Source: Polyangium jinanense
Lineage (GTDB): Bacteria; Myxococcota; Polyangia; Polyangiales; Polyangiaceae
DNA: 64,000 bases
Assembly: GCF_028435365.1 (NCBI RefSeq)
Contig: NZ_JAGTJJ010000007.1
Coordinates: forward strand, 1 to 64,000
Reading direction: 5' to 3'
In this document: piece after piece, positions 37,028 to 44,900 of the stretch
How positions within the stretch are numbered: position 1 is the stretch's first letter
Layout of the letters: each line of letters starts with the position of its first letter
Translations under genes and position numbers: made by a program
Notes under the pieces: model-generated
Told to the model about the DNA's origin: nothing
Database searches by the model: none
What the model saw: only the letters and a program-made list of their open reading frames with translations

Positions 37028-39487
37028 CTATTCGTCGACCAGACCCTCGGCCGGGGCAATGCGTGCGGCACGGCGGGAGGGGAACACGCTCGCCAGCATT
37101 CCGGCCAGTACCACGAGCGCGGTGACGGCGAGCAGGTTCCACCATGGGATGTCGGTGACGAGGGCAGCTCGTCGACCCACCACGGCGGCGATTCCGAGCA
37201 GTCCGTAGGGCAGGCCGATCACGGCGCCCAGCGCGGCACCAAGGAGGGAGATCCCTGCGGCTTCCAGAAGGAGCATCGTGCGTACACCGGCGCGTCGCAT
37301 GCCGAGCGCTCTCAGCAGGGAGATCTCCCTGGTTCGCTCCAGGACCGAGAGCCGGAGCATGTTGGCCAGGCCGATGACCGCGATCAGGACCGTGACCAGC
37401 AGCATTGCGACCGACATGTTGACCAGGATGGAGAGGATATTCGCGATGTCGCCTCGCTCGCTGAGCGCGCCCGAGACCGTGATCGACGGGTCCATGGCCG
37501 CGATCGTGTTGGCGCCGGACTGCAGGGCATCACGATCGGCAGACGGAGCCGCGATGGCCCAGACGGTCCGCTGCGTGGACGTGCGCGAGATCGAGGACAG
37601 GATGTCCGCTCGCACAATCCCGATGGTCGGGCCGGTGGTATCGGCCCATTTCGAGGCGTATGCGACGAACTCATGGCGCGCCCCGTCCACCACAGCCGTT
37701 ACGGTGGCTCCCTCGGAGAGGCCGGCTGCCGCGAGGTATCGTCCGGGGAGGAGCATGGCAGGTGGACGGTCGGGCGTGACGGTCGAGAGTTGCGTCATGC
37801 CTGCCTCGCGGATTACCTCGCTCGGCGCCCCGAGCAATGTGGTGATCTCCTGTCCGGCGGCGGGAGGTAGCTCGACGGCTGTCTCCGGCAGGGCTGCGGT
37901 GATCGAAAGGCCAGGAAGCGACGCGATCGCTCGCACGGTCTCGGCAGAGATGACCGGGGCGTCGGTACGTACGCTGAGGTCCACGGGATAGCGGGTTTGC
38001 AGGTCCGCATCGACGGTGGCCTGGCCGCTCTTGGCAGCCACCCCCAAGGCGACGATGAGCGCCGTGCCGAGAACCAGGGCCGTGACGGCGGACCCGGTGC
38101 GTTCGGGATTGCAACGAAGATTCGAGCCGGCGATCTCGGCGGCGACACCCAGTCGGTCGAATCCGCGTTCCACCACGGGCAGGAGCAGCATCACCACCCG
38201 TCGAAGAGCCGTCAGGATCCCTACCGCCGAGACAAACCCGCCGACCACCACAGGCGCGACGGCGACGGTGCGGATTCCCGCTGCTGCGACCGCCGCTCCG
38301 ATGATGACCAGGGTCGACGCGAGCACGAACACGACCCGACGGGACTGCCGGGACGGCATGGCATCGGGCGCGGTGCGTAATGCCTGCGCAGGGGGGACGC
38401 GGATGGCATGCCGGGCCGGGAACCACGCGGCGATGACCGTGGAGGCCACCCCGATCGCATTGCACGCGAGGAGGGCGAGCGTGTTGATCTGCAGCCCGCC
38501 GGCGGCGAGTTTTTGGTACGAGGCTCCGGCGAATCCGAGCAGGACCCCCAATGCCGTGCCGACCACGGAGCCAATCGTGCCGACGATGGTGGCCTCGGCG
38601 AGGATCAGGTTTCGGACCTGATTGCGATGCGCACCCAAAAGACGCAGCAGAGCGGTTTGCCTCCTGCGTTGGGTCAGAAGGATGGAGAACGTGTTGGCAA
38701 TGACCAGGACGGCGGCCAGCAGAGAGAGCAGAGCGAAAGCCAGCATGATGAACGTCAGGGCGTTGGACCCTCCCACGAACCGTCCCGCTGCGGCCGCTGA
38801 TTGCTCCCGGGCGCTCGACACCTCAACCGGTCCGGGCAAGGCGTTCTCGAGACGTTGGATCGTGGCCTGGAGCTTTGATGGGTCTCGCACGAGGGCCAGG
38901 GCAACCGTGGGTGTATCGCCGGCAAAAAAGGCTTCGGCCGCGTAGAAGCGATAGGAGACGCCGACGAGTGGCTGGAATCCGAGCTCCGCAACCCCGGTGA
39001 TCTTCACGTTCTGCATGGGGGATGCCTTCGAACGCAGCCGGACGGTGTCACCCACGTGGACCCCGAGCTCTGCCAGGGTTTTGTCGTCCGCGACGACCTC
39101 AGCGGGCCCGGAGGGCCATCGACCTCCTTCTCGGAGGCGGAACCAGCGAGCCTGTGGGTTCTCCGGCAAGCTCAGCACGTTGGCTGTTCCACGTTGCCTT
39201 TGGCCAAACGCTTCCACCGTTCGCGCATAAACCGGATCGACGGTCGCAATGTTGGGCTCGCGGCTGACCTCCCGAAACCAGGACGGGTCCTTGGTTGGGG
39301 CCTTGTTTTCGAGGTAAATGTCCGCCTTGGTCAGCGGTGCAGCCGCGGTCAACTGGAGCCCGATGGTCGTTGTCGAGGCAAAGACCGAGGTCGCGACGAG
39401 AAACCCGACCCCGAGCGCAATGGCGACGACCACCGCCATGACGCGGGACGGATACGATCGGAGCTGGGCCCATGCGTCAGCGATCAA
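37028..39487 (-). CDS. FtsX-type ABC transporter permease of the lanthipeptide cluster
   Basis: An 819-residue permease. One N-terminal helix (MAVVVAIALGVGFLVATSVF) is followed by a MacB-like extracytoplasmic domain, three helices (FIMLAFALLSLLAAVLVIANTFSILL and on), a second set of helices and external domain, and a last trio (ILVNMSVAMLLVTVLIAVIGLANML to the C-terminus). Two FtsX units in one chain are typical of actinobacterial export or self-resistance systems. It overlaps the ATPase gene by four bases. The likely role is export of the lanthipeptide or immunity to it. No C39 peptidase domain is fused. Confidence 0.9.
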   Translation of the reverse strand: MIADAWAQLRSYPSRVMAVVVAIALGVGFLVATSVFASTTTIGLQLTAAAPLTKADIYLENKAPTKDPSWFREVSREPNIATVDPVYARTVEAFGQRQRGTANVLSLPENPQARWFRLREGGRWPSGPAEVVADDKTLAELGVHVGDTVRLRSKASPMQNVKITGVAELGFQPLVGVSYRFYAAEAFFAGDTPTVALALVRDPSKLQATIQRLENALPGPVEVSSAREQSAAAAGRFVGGSNALTFIMLAFALLSLLAAVLVIANTFSILLTQRRRQTALLRLLGAHRNQVRNLILAEATIVGTIGSVVGTALGVLLGFAGASYQKLAAGGLQINTLALLACNAIGVASTVIAAWFPARHAIRVPPAQALRTAPDAMPSRQSRRVVFVLASTLVIIGAAVAAAGIRTVAVAPVVVGGFVSAVGILTALRRVVMLLLPVVERGFDRLGVAAEIAGSNLRCNPERTGSAVTALVLGTALIVALGVAAKSGQATVDADLQTRYPVDLSVRTDAPVISAETVRAIASLPGLSITAALPETAVELPPAAGQEITTLLGAPSEVIREAGMTQLSTVTPDRPPAMLLPGRYLAAAGLSEGATVTAVVDGARHEFVAYASKWADTTGPTIGIVRADILSSISRTSTQRTVWAIAAPSADRDALQSGANTIAAMDPSITVSGALSERGDIANILSILVNMSVAMLLVTVLIAVIGLANMLRLSVLERTREISLLRALGMRRAGVRTMLLLEAAGISLLGAALGAVIGLPYGLLGIAAVVGRRAALVTDIPWWNLLAVTALVVLAGMLASVFPSRRAARIAPAEGLVDE

Positions 39488-40242
39488 GGCGTGACCTCCT
39501 CGCTCAAGCTCTTCATGGCGGTCAGCACGCTGTCCTGCGCGGGTTTTATGATCTCGTAGCGTAAGTGACCGTCCGCCATGAACAGGACACGGTCCGCGTA
39601 GGTTGCGGCCACCGGGTCGTGGGTCACCATGACAATGGTTTGTCCAAGGGTGCGACAGGCGTCTCGCAACCCTGTTAGCAGGGCTCGGCCGGTGGCCAGA
39701 TCGAGCGCGCCTGTGGGTTCGTCCGCGAAGATGACGGCGGGTCGCGTGAGCAGCGCCCTGGCCACGGCGACCCGCTGTTGCTGTCCGCCGGAGAGCTCAC
39801 CTGGACGGTGGGACAGTCTGTCCGACAGCCCCAGGGAGCTCACGATCTGATCCAGGAACGGTCGGTCTGGTCTGCGCCCGGAGAGCTTGAGCGGGAGCAG
39901 GATGTTCTGCTCGGCGGTCAGGGTCGGCAGCAGGTTGAATGCCTGGAAGATGAAACCTATCCGATCTCGCCGAAGATCCGTGAGCTCTCGGTCGCCGAGG
40001 GCTGTGATGTCCCGGCCATCGATTTCCACCTTGCCGCGGGTCGGGGTGTCCAGGCCGGCGAGCAGATGCAGGAGGGTGGTTTTTCCCGATCCCGAGGGGC
40101 CCATGATGGCGGTGAACTGCGCCCGCTCGAACCGGGCAGACACGGCGTTCACGGCGTGAACCGCCGTCTCGCCGTTGCCATAGACCTTCGACAGGTTGAA
40201 ACACTCCATTGCGGCTCGTTCGACGCGCATGACATGCCTCAT
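39484..40242 (-). CDS. ABC transporter ATPase of the lanthipeptide cluster
   Basis: A 252-residue LolD/MacB-type ATPase: Walker A GPSGSGKT, Q-loop FQAFNLLPTLTAEQN, signature LSGGQQQR, Walker B VIFADEPTGALD and the switch His in VTHDP. AAGGA stands eight bases before the first ATG at 40242, which I prefer over two later Met codons. It lies 21 bases after lanM and overlaps the permease gene by four bases, so lanM, ATPase and permease form one operon. Confidence 0.93.
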   Translation of the reverse strand: MRHVMRVERAAMECFNLSKVYGNGETAVHAVNAVSARFERAQFTAIMGPSGSGKTTLLHLLAGLDTPTRGKVEIDGRDITALGDRELTDLRRDRIGFIFQAFNLLPTLTAEQNILLPLKLSGRRPDRPFLDQIVSSLGLSDRLSHRPGELSGGQQQRVAVARALLTRPAVIFADEPTGALDLATGRALLTGLRDACRTLGQTIVMVTHDPVAATYADRVLFMADGHLRYEIIKPAQDSVLTAMKSLSEEVTP

Positions 40243-40263
40243 GGGACAGGTCCTTTTGAAGGA

Positions 40264-43200
40264 TTAGCGACGGGGAGGTTCCAGGAGGAGCACGTGAGGA
40301 ATTTCCTCCGGCGCAATCATCTGACACAGCGTGAGAAGCGTTCCGGACCATCCGAGCATGAGGCCGGGCACCGTTTGAATTCCCTCCGGCAAACCCGGAG
40401 CGTCGCCGACCGTGTGGATGCGCTGCAGCGCGGATTCCCCGAAGCTGTGAGCCAATGGTCGCAGGTCGTCTTCGATGAGGGAGGCCTGGTGCAGCGTCAC
40501 CCAGTTGCCCAGGGAGCCGTGACAGAGGGAATCATTCGGGGGCAAACCGGCGTCGTGAACGGTCCGAGCGGCCCTCAAGCCAGATCTGCGCAGCTCGTCA
40601 TCCTTCAGGAGTTTCGAGGCGGCCAGGCGGGCGAGCCCGATCCCGCTCACGCCATGGCACCAGTGAATGGGATACTGGTACCCGTCTCGTCCACGCATCT
40701 CCGGCCGGGCGTCAGCCCACCGGTCGAGCCGTGGGTCGAAGAGCCGGTCGTCGAACGCGAGGGCCTCCCGTGCCGCCTGAAGGACCTCCACGTCGTCGAG
40801 GAAGGCGCCCGCCCTGGCAAGGGCCCACCCGATTCCGGTCGCTCCGTGGGAGAACCCGCCGAGGAGGACTCGTTCGTCGCCGAAGGCCCAGGCCCGGGAG
40901 CCGTCCGAGAGATGCAGGCTGTTCGCGAGCAGGTGCTCCGCCGCCGCGCGTACGCACGCGGAGATGTCCGCATCGTTCTCGAGCGCGGGATGACTGGCCA
41001 GGACGGCGCAGACGCCAGCGGAACCGGTGGTGACATCCAGGTACCGGTCGTCGCAGATGCTCCTTTTGAGCTTGCGTATGGCCGCTCTGCACGTGGCTTC
41101 CCACGCACGGTCACCGGTGACGGCCGCATAATGGGTCAGCGCATAAAGGAAGCCGGCCACCCCGCTGAACCCGCCCACGGGCAGGGGCGCGGTCCCGACC
41201 AGCCAGTCATTGAGGTGATGGTGCACGGGGGTGAGGGCCCTCCGTGCGTACTCCGCCACCCAGGCGTCGGGGACCAGGGTGCTGGCGTAGGTGAGTGCGA
41301 GTCCAACGCCCGCAAGGCCGTCGTAGAGTGTGGTGCCCAGGGGGCGGTATTCGAGGCCCTCATTCGTCACGTCGGTCGTCACGCCGATCCAGGTGACGTC
41401 TTTTTCACCGACGATCGCGTCTCGGCGTGCCCGCTGAAGCAGGCGCTCGAGCATCCTTCGGGGATTCATCGGGCCGAGCGGAGCAGGGACGCTCGTCCGT
41501 GTCGTCGGCCGCTCCTCGGCGGAGGTGGGCCCGGCTGTCGCAGCGGCTATCGATTCGAGGACCATTCGCTCCTGGAATTCGAGGTCTTGCCGAGACAGGT
41601 TTGTGATCCGGCTCGACAGGGCGTCGCGGCCGCTGGTCGCAAAGTAGCCCCTCCGGACCTCACGGCCGGCGGAAAGCAGCGATGTGCCGTCCAGCTCTGC
41701 GTAGAACAGTGGGATGTCGTGGTCGTGCAGTGCAGACAGCTCGACGGCAATGGCGTCTGCGTCCTCGGGACGTTCTCTGGCCAGGCGCCACAGGCGATTG
41801 AGGAGGTTGTCCCGGGAAACACCAGATCGCGCGTACGCGGGCTGGGTCATCTCCTGGAGCAGGAGGGAATAGCTGCGTGTCGGTCGCAGGAGATGGCGGA
41901 AGGAGAAGTTCTCCGCTCGGGCGATGACGCGGAGGAGGTCGTCGCGGCGCTCGAGGGCGGCCGCATAAACCGTGCGAAAGCCCTCGGACACGATCTTGGC
42001 ATTCTTGCGGGCAAACTCCAGCGTCATGCCAGGAGGCTGGTTCCGGGACTTTCCCACCTGTTGCCGCTGGTATTCGATGCGCATGTGGGCCGTGAAGGCG
42101 CCGACGATCCGCAGGACGTCCCGGTACACCGCCGGAGCGAGGCCGCCGGTCAGGACACTGACGTCGATCGGCCCCTGATTCTCGATGCAAATGCGCACGG
42201 GAAGATACCCCGACCCGAGGACGCTGCCGTTCAGCCTGGCGATGGCATGATCGTTTGCTGTGCTCGAAGATGTTCGAGCATGATTCTGAATGGCGGTTTC
42301 GAGGTCCACCGGGACCGGGCATGTCGAGGTGGCAATGACGTTCTCGAGATGGAGGTCGGAGCTGCCGAGGAGGTAAGCGACGCCGGCGCTCGCACCGAGG
42401 TTCCGAAGATAGGTTTCGAGGTCTGTTTCGCCGGCCTCGGCATGCGGAATGAATTCCACCCATCCGTAGGAATCCCTGGCGAGGACATTCGGGGCTCGCA
42501 GGGTGATGGTGTCGGCGACGGCTGGCGCGAGGCACTCGACGAATTGCTGGTAGAACCGGTAGATCCGGGTGTCTCGGGGCTTGTAGACCACACGCTGCGT
42601 GTTCTCGAACTCGAGCAGGACCACCGTCTTCCCGCCGTCGTGGTGGTCGCCGGCGCCCAGCGTGACCCGCGTGATGCGGCCTGGGGCGGGATCCAGCAGG
42701 CCGACCCTGGTGAGCTGCGGGAGATCGTCTCGAAGTCTCTTGGTGAGCAGAGTGATCGAATTCGACCACATGCGTCCGATCCGGACGAAATCGCGAGCCA
42801 GCAAAGGGTAACGCTCCAGGATTTCTTTTCGGATCGTGCGGGATCTCAGGGCGGAGTCGAAGCGCTCGTACCCTTCCCATCTGGAGAGCTCGGCGAGCAG
42901 GCATCGAATGGCCACAGACCCGAGCCTTTGGGCCAGCGCGCTCAACATCTGCGCGCGCGCCGCGTCGGTGAACAGCTCGGCTCCCGCCAGGTCCCGCAGG
43001 TGCGCGGAGTGATGGGCCACGACGTCGGCCAGCAGGCCGGCAAATGGCAGCTCGCCAAGCTGCGTGTTCTCAATGACGAGCTCGTCGAGGGGTGGCGGCG
43101 ATTCGTGGGTCGAGGGGGTATCAAAGAGCAGGGCCATGGCATCGGGGAGCCATGCCAGGGATGCGTGATGAGGTTTGAATGGCCCCCCGTCGAGGATCGA

Positions 43201-43398
43201 GGCCAGTTCCTGCTCGTGCATACCGATCCTGGCCAGGTAGGAGTGGAACGTGGAATCGTCCAAGAGGTGATTTCCTCGCCACTTCTCGAGCAAGTCCGGA
43301 CGTCCGGTGCGAGATGCTCCGGCATCGACCGGTCGGCGCTCGACGACGGTAAGCGCCTGTGCCATGGCAACGTGGTCTAGATGTGCCCCCGGGTTCAC
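40264..43398 (-). CDS. lanM: Class II lanthionine synthetase LanM
   Basis: A bifunctional enzyme of 1044 residues that dehydrates Ser/Thr of the precursor and adds Cys thiols to form (methyl)lanthionine rings. The N-terminal dehydratase has the kinase-like motif SDLHLEN (347-353) followed by PVDLET. The C-terminal cyclase (from about 690) has LYDGLAGVGLAL, GGFSHGATGIGWAL and the zinc ligands in WCHG (Cys914) and CHG (Cys959, His960). I chose the GTG at 43398 because GAGGAG lies seven bases upstream; the ATG at 43365 has no ribosome site, and a longer frame would begin inside the hairpin. It lies 86 bases after the precursor gene, with the hairpin between. Confidence 0.95.
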   Translation of the reverse strand: MNPGAHLDHVAMAQALTVVERRPVDAGASRTGRPDLLEKWRGNHLLDDSTFHSYLARIGMHEQELASILDGGPFKPHHASLAWLPDAMALLFDTPSTHESPPPLDELVIENTQLGELPFAGLLADVVAHHSAHLRDLAGAELFTDAARAQMLSALAQRLGSVAIRCLLAELSRWEGYERFDSALRSRTIRKEILERYPLLARDFVRIGRMWSNSITLLTKRLRDDLPQLTRVGLLDPAPGRITRVTLGAGDHHDGGKTVVLLEFENTQRVVYKPRDTRIYRFYQQFVECLAPAVADTITLRAPNVLARDSYGWVEFIPHAEAGETDLETYLRNLGASAGVAYLLGSSDLHLENVIATSTCPVPVDLETAIQNHARTSSSTANDHAIARLNGSVLGSGYLPVRICIENQGPIDVSVLTGGLAPAVYRDVLRIVGAFTAHMRIEYQRQQVGKSRNQPPGMTLEFARKNAKIVSEGFRTVYAAALERRDDLLRVIARAENFSFRHLLRPTRSYSLLLQEMTQPAYARSGVSRDNLLNRLWRLARERPEDADAIAVELSALHDHDIPLFYAELDGTSLLSAGREVRRGYFATSGRDALSSRITNLSRQDLEFQERMVLESIAAATAGPTSAEERPTTRTSVPAPLGPMNPRRMLERLLQRARRDAIVGEKDVTWIGVTTDVTNEGLEYRPLGTTLYDGLAGVGLALTYASTLVPDAWVAEYARRALTPVHHHLNDWLVGTAPLPVGGFSGVAGFLYALTHYAAVTGDRAWEATCRAAIRKLKRSICDDRYLDVTTGSAGVCAVLASHPALENDADISACVRAAAEHLLANSLHLSDGSRAWAFGDERVLLGGFSHGATGIGWALARAGAFLDDVEVLQAAREALAFDDRLFDPRLDRWADARPEMRGRDGYQYPIHWCHGVSGIGLARLAASKLLKDDELRRSGLRAARTVHDAGLPPNDSLCHGSLGNWVTLHQASLIEDDLRPLAHSFGESALQRIHTVGDAPGLPEGIQTVPGLMLGWSGTLLTLCQMIAPEEIPHVLLLEPPRR

Positions 43399-43434
43399 GT
43401 ATCTGCTCCTCTGTCCCGATGAATCCCTAAAAGG

Positions 43435-43472
43435 GTGGGGTGCCCGACCCGGGTCGGCGTCGGACACCCCAC
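43435..43472 (-). terminator. Hairpin between precursor and lanM (attenuating terminator)
   Basis: Arms at 43435-43448 and 43459-43472 pair at 13 of 14 positions around a GC-rich loop; read on the minus strand the stem is followed by CCCTTTTAGG. It lies 12 bases after the precursor stop. Partial terminators at this place are usual in lantibiotic operons and give more precursor than enzyme mRNA. Confidence 0.75.
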
Positions 43473-43484
43473 GTCACTGCTTCG

Positions 43485-43688
43485 TCAGCGGCAGGCGCAA
43501 ACAAGGGTGCCGCACTCGATCGTGAGCGTACAGACCCACCCGCTGCTGCCCGCGTAGGGCTTCGCCGATTGCTCGAACTCCGCGTCGATCTGCGCTTGCA
43601 GGGACGGCCCTGCCTTGTCGTCCCATTGCGCTTCGACATCCCAGCGGGGGCTCTTCGCAACGATCACCTTGCCAAACGTTTCGTTCAT
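43485..43688 (-). CDS. lanA: Actagardine/michiganin-type class II lanthipeptide precursor
   Basis: A 67-residue precursor. GGAGGA lies seven bases before the ATG at 43688. The leader (MNETFGKVIVAKSPRWDVEA onward, acidic) ends KPYAG; the core, residues 48-67, reads SSGWVCTLTIEC then GTLVCACR. The core carries the CTLTxEC motif of mersacidin-type lipid II binders. By my memory of published cores it equals actagardine with V15L and I16V, the two changes known from deoxyactagardine B, plus a C-terminal Arg as in michiganin A. All ring positions are kept: Ser1-Cys6, Thr7-Cys12, Thr9-Cys17, Thr14-Cys19. No double-glycine cut site and no C39 peptidase are present. A cut after Ala46 would leave one extra Gly, giving a 21-residue core as in michiganin. 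Confidence 0.93.
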   Translation of the reverse strand: MNETFGKVIVAKSPRWDVEAQWDDKAGPSLQAQIDAEFEQSAKPYAGSSGWVCTLTIECGTLVCACR

Positions 43689-43739
43689 GATTCTATCCTC
43701 CATTCCTTTCTCGGTTGGTGCGTGTGGCATTCCGTGCTC

Positions 43740-43765
43740 CTCGCGAAATCGCGACATTTCGTGAG
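43740..43765. promoter_or_regulatory. Inverted repeat upstream of the precursor gene
   Basis: Arms CTCGCGAAAT and ATTTCGTGAG pair at 9 of 10 positions around CGCGAC, 52-77 bases before the precursor start codon. The position suits an operator or promoter-proximal control site. Confidence 0.5.
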
Positions 43766-44203
43766 GGGCATGGAATGAGGCGCGACGTGGAGCGGCGCAT
43801 CGGCGAGCAGACCGAGCTCGCGGCTCGTCGCTCATGGCTCGCCTTCTGGCGGCCTCTCGTCCGCTCGCAGCGGCTCCGTAGGCGCACCTCGAAGGTCGAG
43901 CTTTGCTGTCGGCGTCGCGCTTCACGCCCACGCAACGCTGGTGCCACGCGGGGGGAGACACCGCGCGCTGGGCCCGCACGTTCACGAAGGTCCGCGAGCG
44001 CCACCGACGGCGGCCCCGTGGATCACCGTGGCTTTCGTCGAACCCGGCGCGCCGTCCCAGCGGAAAACGGGGCCCGCGGTAGTCGGATGGGCTGCGCCGG
44101 GCACGCTCTGGCGTGCGGGCTCCTTCGAGCAAGGAGTTGCGTCGTCGCGCAAGCTCGTGCCTATGACGCGTGAAGTACCACCCGTATTGTGGGGGGCTTC
44201 AGG

Positions 44204-44304
44204 AAGGCCCCTGAGAGGGTGTTCCCCAGGCTGCTGCGCGGCTCGATGCGTCGGTCGACCTCGAGCCGCTCGCGACGCCTGTGGAACACCCTCTGAGGGG
44301 CTTT
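44204..44304. repeat. Nested imperfect palindrome (REP-like), outer arm found elsewhere in the window
   Basis: Outer arms of 22 bases at 44204-44225 and 44283-44304 are nearly complementary (core AGAGGGTGTTCC / GGAACACCCTCT). Inside are CGGCTCGA and TCGAGCCG. It lies just past the 3' end of the hypothetical gene at 44343. The right arm with its flank (ACGCCTGTGGAACACCCTCT, 44275-44294) recurs at 53292-53313 (inverted) and 63806-63826. Confidence 0.75.
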
Positions 44305-44342
44305 CTCGTACGACGGAGGCCCGGCGAGGTGCCGGAGGCCGA

Positions 44343-44687
44343 TCAGGCCGGGACGATTTCGGCGACGGGAGGGGTCGACGTATCGTTCGGCATGAGCCGG
44401 TAGCGCTTGCCACCGGAGGTGAACGAGCCGTCGTCTGCCGCTGTCGCCTGACGAAGCACATCGAAGGTTTCGTGCGCGATGAGGTACGACGTCGTGCCCG
44501 GCGGGACGATGCCCAGCGTCCACTCCGCGTTCGAGATCATGAACTTCTGCTCGGGAGGCCGGAGGCCCTTGGTCACCAGCGCGCCGAGTTCAACGGTGCC
44601 GGAGGAGTCGCGCATAAGGACGCGGAGTCTCAGGGTGGCAATGGTTGTGAGGAGTTCTTGGCGCACTGCCGGTGAGGAGACTGTCAT
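44343..44687 (-). CDS. Hypothetical protein
   Basis: A soluble 114-residue protein of balanced composition (start MTVSSPAVRQELLTTIATLR; middle KFMISNAEWTLGIVPPGTTSYLIAHETFDVL; end LMPNDTSTPPVAEIVPA). It reads like a genuine small protein but matches no family I know. No clear ribosome site was seen. It precedes the lanthipeptide operon on the same strand, but a 650-base gap and a palindrome separate them, so a shared role is not implied. Confidence 0.6.
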   Translation of the reverse strand: MTVSSPAVRQELLTTIATLRLRVLMRDSSGTVELGALVTKGLRPPEQKFMISNAEWTLGIVPPGTTSYLIAHETFDVLRQATAADDGSFTSGGKRYRLMPNDTSTPPVAEIVPA

Positions 44688-44900
44688 ATCGCCGATGATG
44701 GCATGACCTCCCCGGCAAGTTGAAGAGGATCGAGCACGCGGCGCGAAGGTGCCGCAGCGGGCAAGAGGGCGATGACATAGCTGGATATCACAATTTTAAG
44801 GTTTCCATGTGTCGAGGACGTTATCGTATCGACCACGTCGGCAGCGTCCTCGGCCACATCTTCGCCCCCAGTTGGCTGCGTCCTCACCGAAAGAGCCTCG

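Larger units (their letters stand above)
43689..44342. promoter_or_regulatory. Upstream region of the lanthipeptide operon
   Basis: About 650 bases without a believable gene; open frames on both strands are Arg/Ala/Pro-rich. It should carry the promoter for the precursor gene. It holds the inverted repeat at 43740-43765 and the nested palindrome at 44204-44304. No LanR-type regulator gene is present. Confidence 0.5.

Noticed and set aside
43689..43780. Sigma54 promoter for the lanthipeptide operon
   Set aside because: No TGGC-N8-TGC pattern in the correct orientation and spacing.
43766..44203. A LanR-type regulator or second precursor upstream of lanA
   Set aside because: All frames there are Arg/Ala/Pro-rich and none ends in a Cys/Ser/Thr core or carries an HTH.
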